Below the pieces are notes generated by a model. That model saw only the letters and a list, made by a program, of their open reading frames with translations, was not told the DNA's origin and ran no database searches. Source: Sipunculus nudus (Eukaryota > Annelida > Sipuncula > Golfingiida > Sipunculidae). Taken from it: DNA of 64,000 nucleotides. Positions 61,601 to 64,000 of the stretch are shown in pieces; the first letter of the stretch is position 1; every line of letters begins with the position of its first letter. Both the position numbers and the translations under genes were made by a program. The stretch spans positions 29,575,558 to 29,639,557 of the forward strand of contig CM049310.1 of the NCBI GenBank assembly GCA_026874595.1, written 5' to 3'.

Positions 61601-64000
61601 CCCAGACTGCTTTGGGGCTGTACGTGTGGTGTATTTGATGTAAACAGTTGTTTACTCAGCTCAGTCTTCTTTTGGGTTGTATTGCTGGTGTATTTAATGT
61701 AAACAGTTGTTTGCTCAGCTCAGACTGCTTTGGGGCTGTATGGTTGGAGTATTTGATGTAAACAGTTGTTTGCTCAGCTCACACTGATTTGTGGCTGTAT
61801 GGGTTAAGTATTTCATGGAAACAGTTGTTTGCTCAGCCCAGACTGCTTTGGAGCTGTGTGGGTGGAGTATTTGATGTAAACAGTTGTTTGCTCAGCCCAG
61901 ACTGCTTTGGGGCTGTGTGGGTGGAGTATTTGATGGAAACAGTTGTTTGCTCAGCTCAGACTTCTTTGGGGCTGTACGTGTGGTGTATTTGATGTAAACA
62001 GTTGTTTACTCAGCTCAGACTTCTTTGGGGTTGTATTGCTGGTGTATTTAATGTAAACAGTTGTTTGCTCAGCTCAGACTTCTTTGGGGTTGTATTGGTG
62101 GTGTATTTGATGTAAACAGTTGTTTGCTCAGCTCACACTGATTTGTGGCTGTATGGGTTAAGTATTTCATGGAAACCGTTGTTTGCCCAGCTCAGACTGC
62201 TTTGGGGCTGTGTGGGAGGAGTATGTGAGGTAAACAGTTGTTTGCTCAGCTCACACTGATTTGTGGCTGTATAGGTTAAGTATTTCATGGAAACCGTTGT
62301 TTGCTCAGCTCAGACTGCTTTGGGGCTGTGTGGGTGGAGTATTTGATGTAAACAGTTGTTTGCTCAGCCCAGACTGCTTTGGAGCTGTGTGGGTGGTGTA
62401 TTTGATGTAAACAGTTGTTTGCTCAGCCCAGACTGCTTTGGGGCTGTACGTGTGGTGTATTTGATGTAAACAGTTGTTTACTCAGCTCAGACTTCTTTTG
62501 GGTTGTATTGCTGGTGTATTTAATGTAAACAGTTGTTTGCTCAGCTCAGACTGCTTTGGGGCTGTATGGTTGGAGTATTTGATGTAAACAGTTGTTTGCT
62601 CAGCTCACACTGATTTGTGGCTGTATGGGTTAAGTATTTCATGGAAACAGTTGTTTGCTCAGCCCAGACTGCTTTGGAGCTGTGTGGGTGGAGTATTTGA
62701 TGTAAACAGTTGTTTGCTCAGCCCAGACTGCTTTGGGGCTGTACGTGTGGTGTATTTGATGGAAACAGTTGTTTGCTCAGCTCAGACTTCTTTAGGGTTG
62801 TATTGGTGGTGTATTTGATGTAAACAGTTGTTTGCTCAGCTCACACTGATTTGTGGCTGCATGGGATAAGTACTTCATGGAAACCGTTGTTTGCTCAGCT
62901 CAGACTGCTTTGGGGCTGTGTGGGTGGAGTATTTGATGTAAACAGTTGTTTACTCAGCTCAGACTGCTTTTGGGTTGTATTGCTTATGTATTTGATGTAA
63001 ACAGTTGATTGCTAAGCTCAGACTACTTTGGGGCTGTATGGGTGGAGGATTTGATGTAAACAGTTGTTTGCTCAGCTCACACTGATTTGTGGCTGTATGG
63101 GTTAAGTATTTCATGGAAACCGTTGTTTGCTCAGCTCAGACTGCCCTGGGGCTATATGGGTGGAGTATTTCATGGAAACCGTTGTTTGCTCAGCTCAGAC
63201 TGCTTTGGGGCTGTGTGGGTGGAGTATTTGATGTAAACAGTTGTTTGCTCAGCCCAGACTGCTTTGGGGCTGTACGTGTGGTGTATTTGATGTAAACAGT
63301 TGTTTACTCAGATCAGACTTCTTTGGGGTTGTATTGCTGGTGTATTTAATGTAAACAGTTGTTTGCTCAGCTCAGACTTCTTTGGGGTTGTATTGGTGGT
63401 GTATTTGATGTAAACAGTTGTTTGCTCAGCTCACACTGATTTGTGGCTGTATGGGTTAAGTATTTCATGGAAACCGTTGTTTGCCCAGCTCATACTGCTT
63501 TGGGGCTGCGTGGGAGGAGTATGTGATGTAAACAGTTGTTTGCTCAGCTCACACTGATTTGTGGCTGTATAGGTTAAGTATTTCATGGAAACCGTTGTTT
63601 GCTCAGCTCAGACTGCTTTGAGGCTGTGTGGGTGGAGTATTTGATGTAAACAGTTGTTTGCTCAGCCCAGACTGCTTTGGGGCTGTACGTGCGGTGTATT
63701 TGATGTAAACAGTTGTTTACTCAGCTCAGACTTCTTTTGGGTTGTATTGCTGGTGTATTTAATGTAAACAGTTGTTTGCTCAGCTCAGACTGCTTTGGGG
63801 CTGTATGGTTGGAGTATTTGATGTAAACAGTTGTTTGCTCAGCTCACACTGATTTGTGGCTGTATGGGTTAAGTATTTCATGGAAACCGTTGATTGTTCA
63901 GCTCAGACTGCCCTGGGGCTATATGGGTGGAGTATTTCATGGAAACCGTTGTTTGCTCAGCTCAGACTGCTTTGGGGCTGTGTGGGTGGAGTATTTGATG
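34648..64000 (+). repeat. 59-bp satellite array (about 497 monomers, continues past the window)
   Basis: A typical monomer runs GCTCAGACTGCTTTGGGGCT, GTGTGGGTGGAGTATTTGAT, GTAAACAGTTGTTTGCTCA, 59 bp. Several monomer subtypes are interspersed: GTGTGGGTGGAG, GTACGTGTGGTG, GTATTGCTGGTG, GTATGGGTTAAG with CATGGAAACC, and the ACACTGATTTGTGG form. One marker subtype recurs from 36,832 to 62,615 at distances that are all exact multiples of 59 (25,783 bp = 437 units), so there is no net indel. Since 59 is not a multiple of three, frames close every three monomers or so, which explains the repeated 67-68 codon frames; none is a gene. Many monomers carry GTAAACA-GT-TGTTTGC, an inverted pair of forkhead-like cores. 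Confidence 0.98.
50107..59841 (+). repeat. 3,245-bp (55-monomer) higher-order duplications within the 59-bp array
   Basis: Marker monomer variants recur at exactly 3,245 bp: 50,107/53,352/56,597, 51,051/54,296/57,541, 54,770/58,015 and 55,537/58,782. The same shift links 48,927 to 52,172 and 49,283 to 52,528. Other shifts in the array are 2,596 bp (44 units; 46,331 to 48,927, 46,687 to 49,283, 47,511 to 50,107) and 3,363/3,422 bp (57/58 units; 41,080 to 44,443, 39,253 to 42,675). Copies are near-identical by eye, so amplification is recent. Confidence 0.85.

Noticed and set aside
34648-64000. Many 67-86 codon plus-strand frames
   Set aside because: All are the same 59-bp satellite read in rotating frames and recur at multiples of 59 bp.
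34117-64000. Telomeric or rDNA repeat
   Set aside because: The monomer has no TTAGGG-like unit and no rRNA similarity; it is a 59-bp satellite.

Overview
This is a non-prokaryotic, almost certainly metazoan nuclear window in which I find no supportable protein-coding gene and no rRNA or tRNA. The background is AT-rich and densely sprinkled with long (TA)n, (TAA)n and (CA)n microsatellites, carries small inverted-repeat elements, and holds two very large tandem arrays. That texture suits a marine invertebrate, perhaps a mollusc or another lophotrochozoan. This assignment is inference, because no marker gene is present.

Layout. (1) 1-14,487: AT-rich intergenic DNA with microsatellites, a perfect 156-bp tandem duplication (2275-2586), and a 0.5-kb MITE-like palindromic element (2900-3418) sitting in a CA repeat. 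Four GC-richer, repeat-free islands (about 400-1435, 4900-5540, 8290-8640, 12,250-13,110) lack convincing coding potential and carry homeodomain-type motifs, so they are candidate conserved regulatory elements. (2) 14,488-26,576: a 72-bp satellite of about 140 monomers, split at 16,188-18,233 by a 2-kb element. That element has 34-bp imperfect terminal inverted repeats, a likely 5-bp target duplication (TACAG) and dense CGACAC/GTGTCG motifs at both ends. The same GTGTCG hexamer occurs in nearly every 72-bp monomer. (3) 26,577-34,110: more AT-rich intergenic DNA with microsatellites and a possible TTAA-flanked short element (28,244-28,749). (4) 34,117-64,000 and beyond the window: a 59-bp satellite. 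It starts with a short inverted block and hairpin, then runs about 29.4 kb in one orientation. Over 437 monomers the 59-bp phase is kept with no net insertion or deletion, and segmental duplications of 3,245 bp (55 monomers) are visible.

The long open reading frames in the window are by-products of the arrays. The 72-bp unit is a multiple of three, so several frames stay open at once, but each of the four long frames is broken by stops or shifts that are copied with the higher-order repeats. The most interesting items are the element inserted in the 72-bp array and the motif it shares with the satellite, the phase-perfect 59-bp array with a forkhead-like dyad in many of its monomers, and the non-coding islands. 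There is no sign of an operon, a CRISPR system or a defence system.
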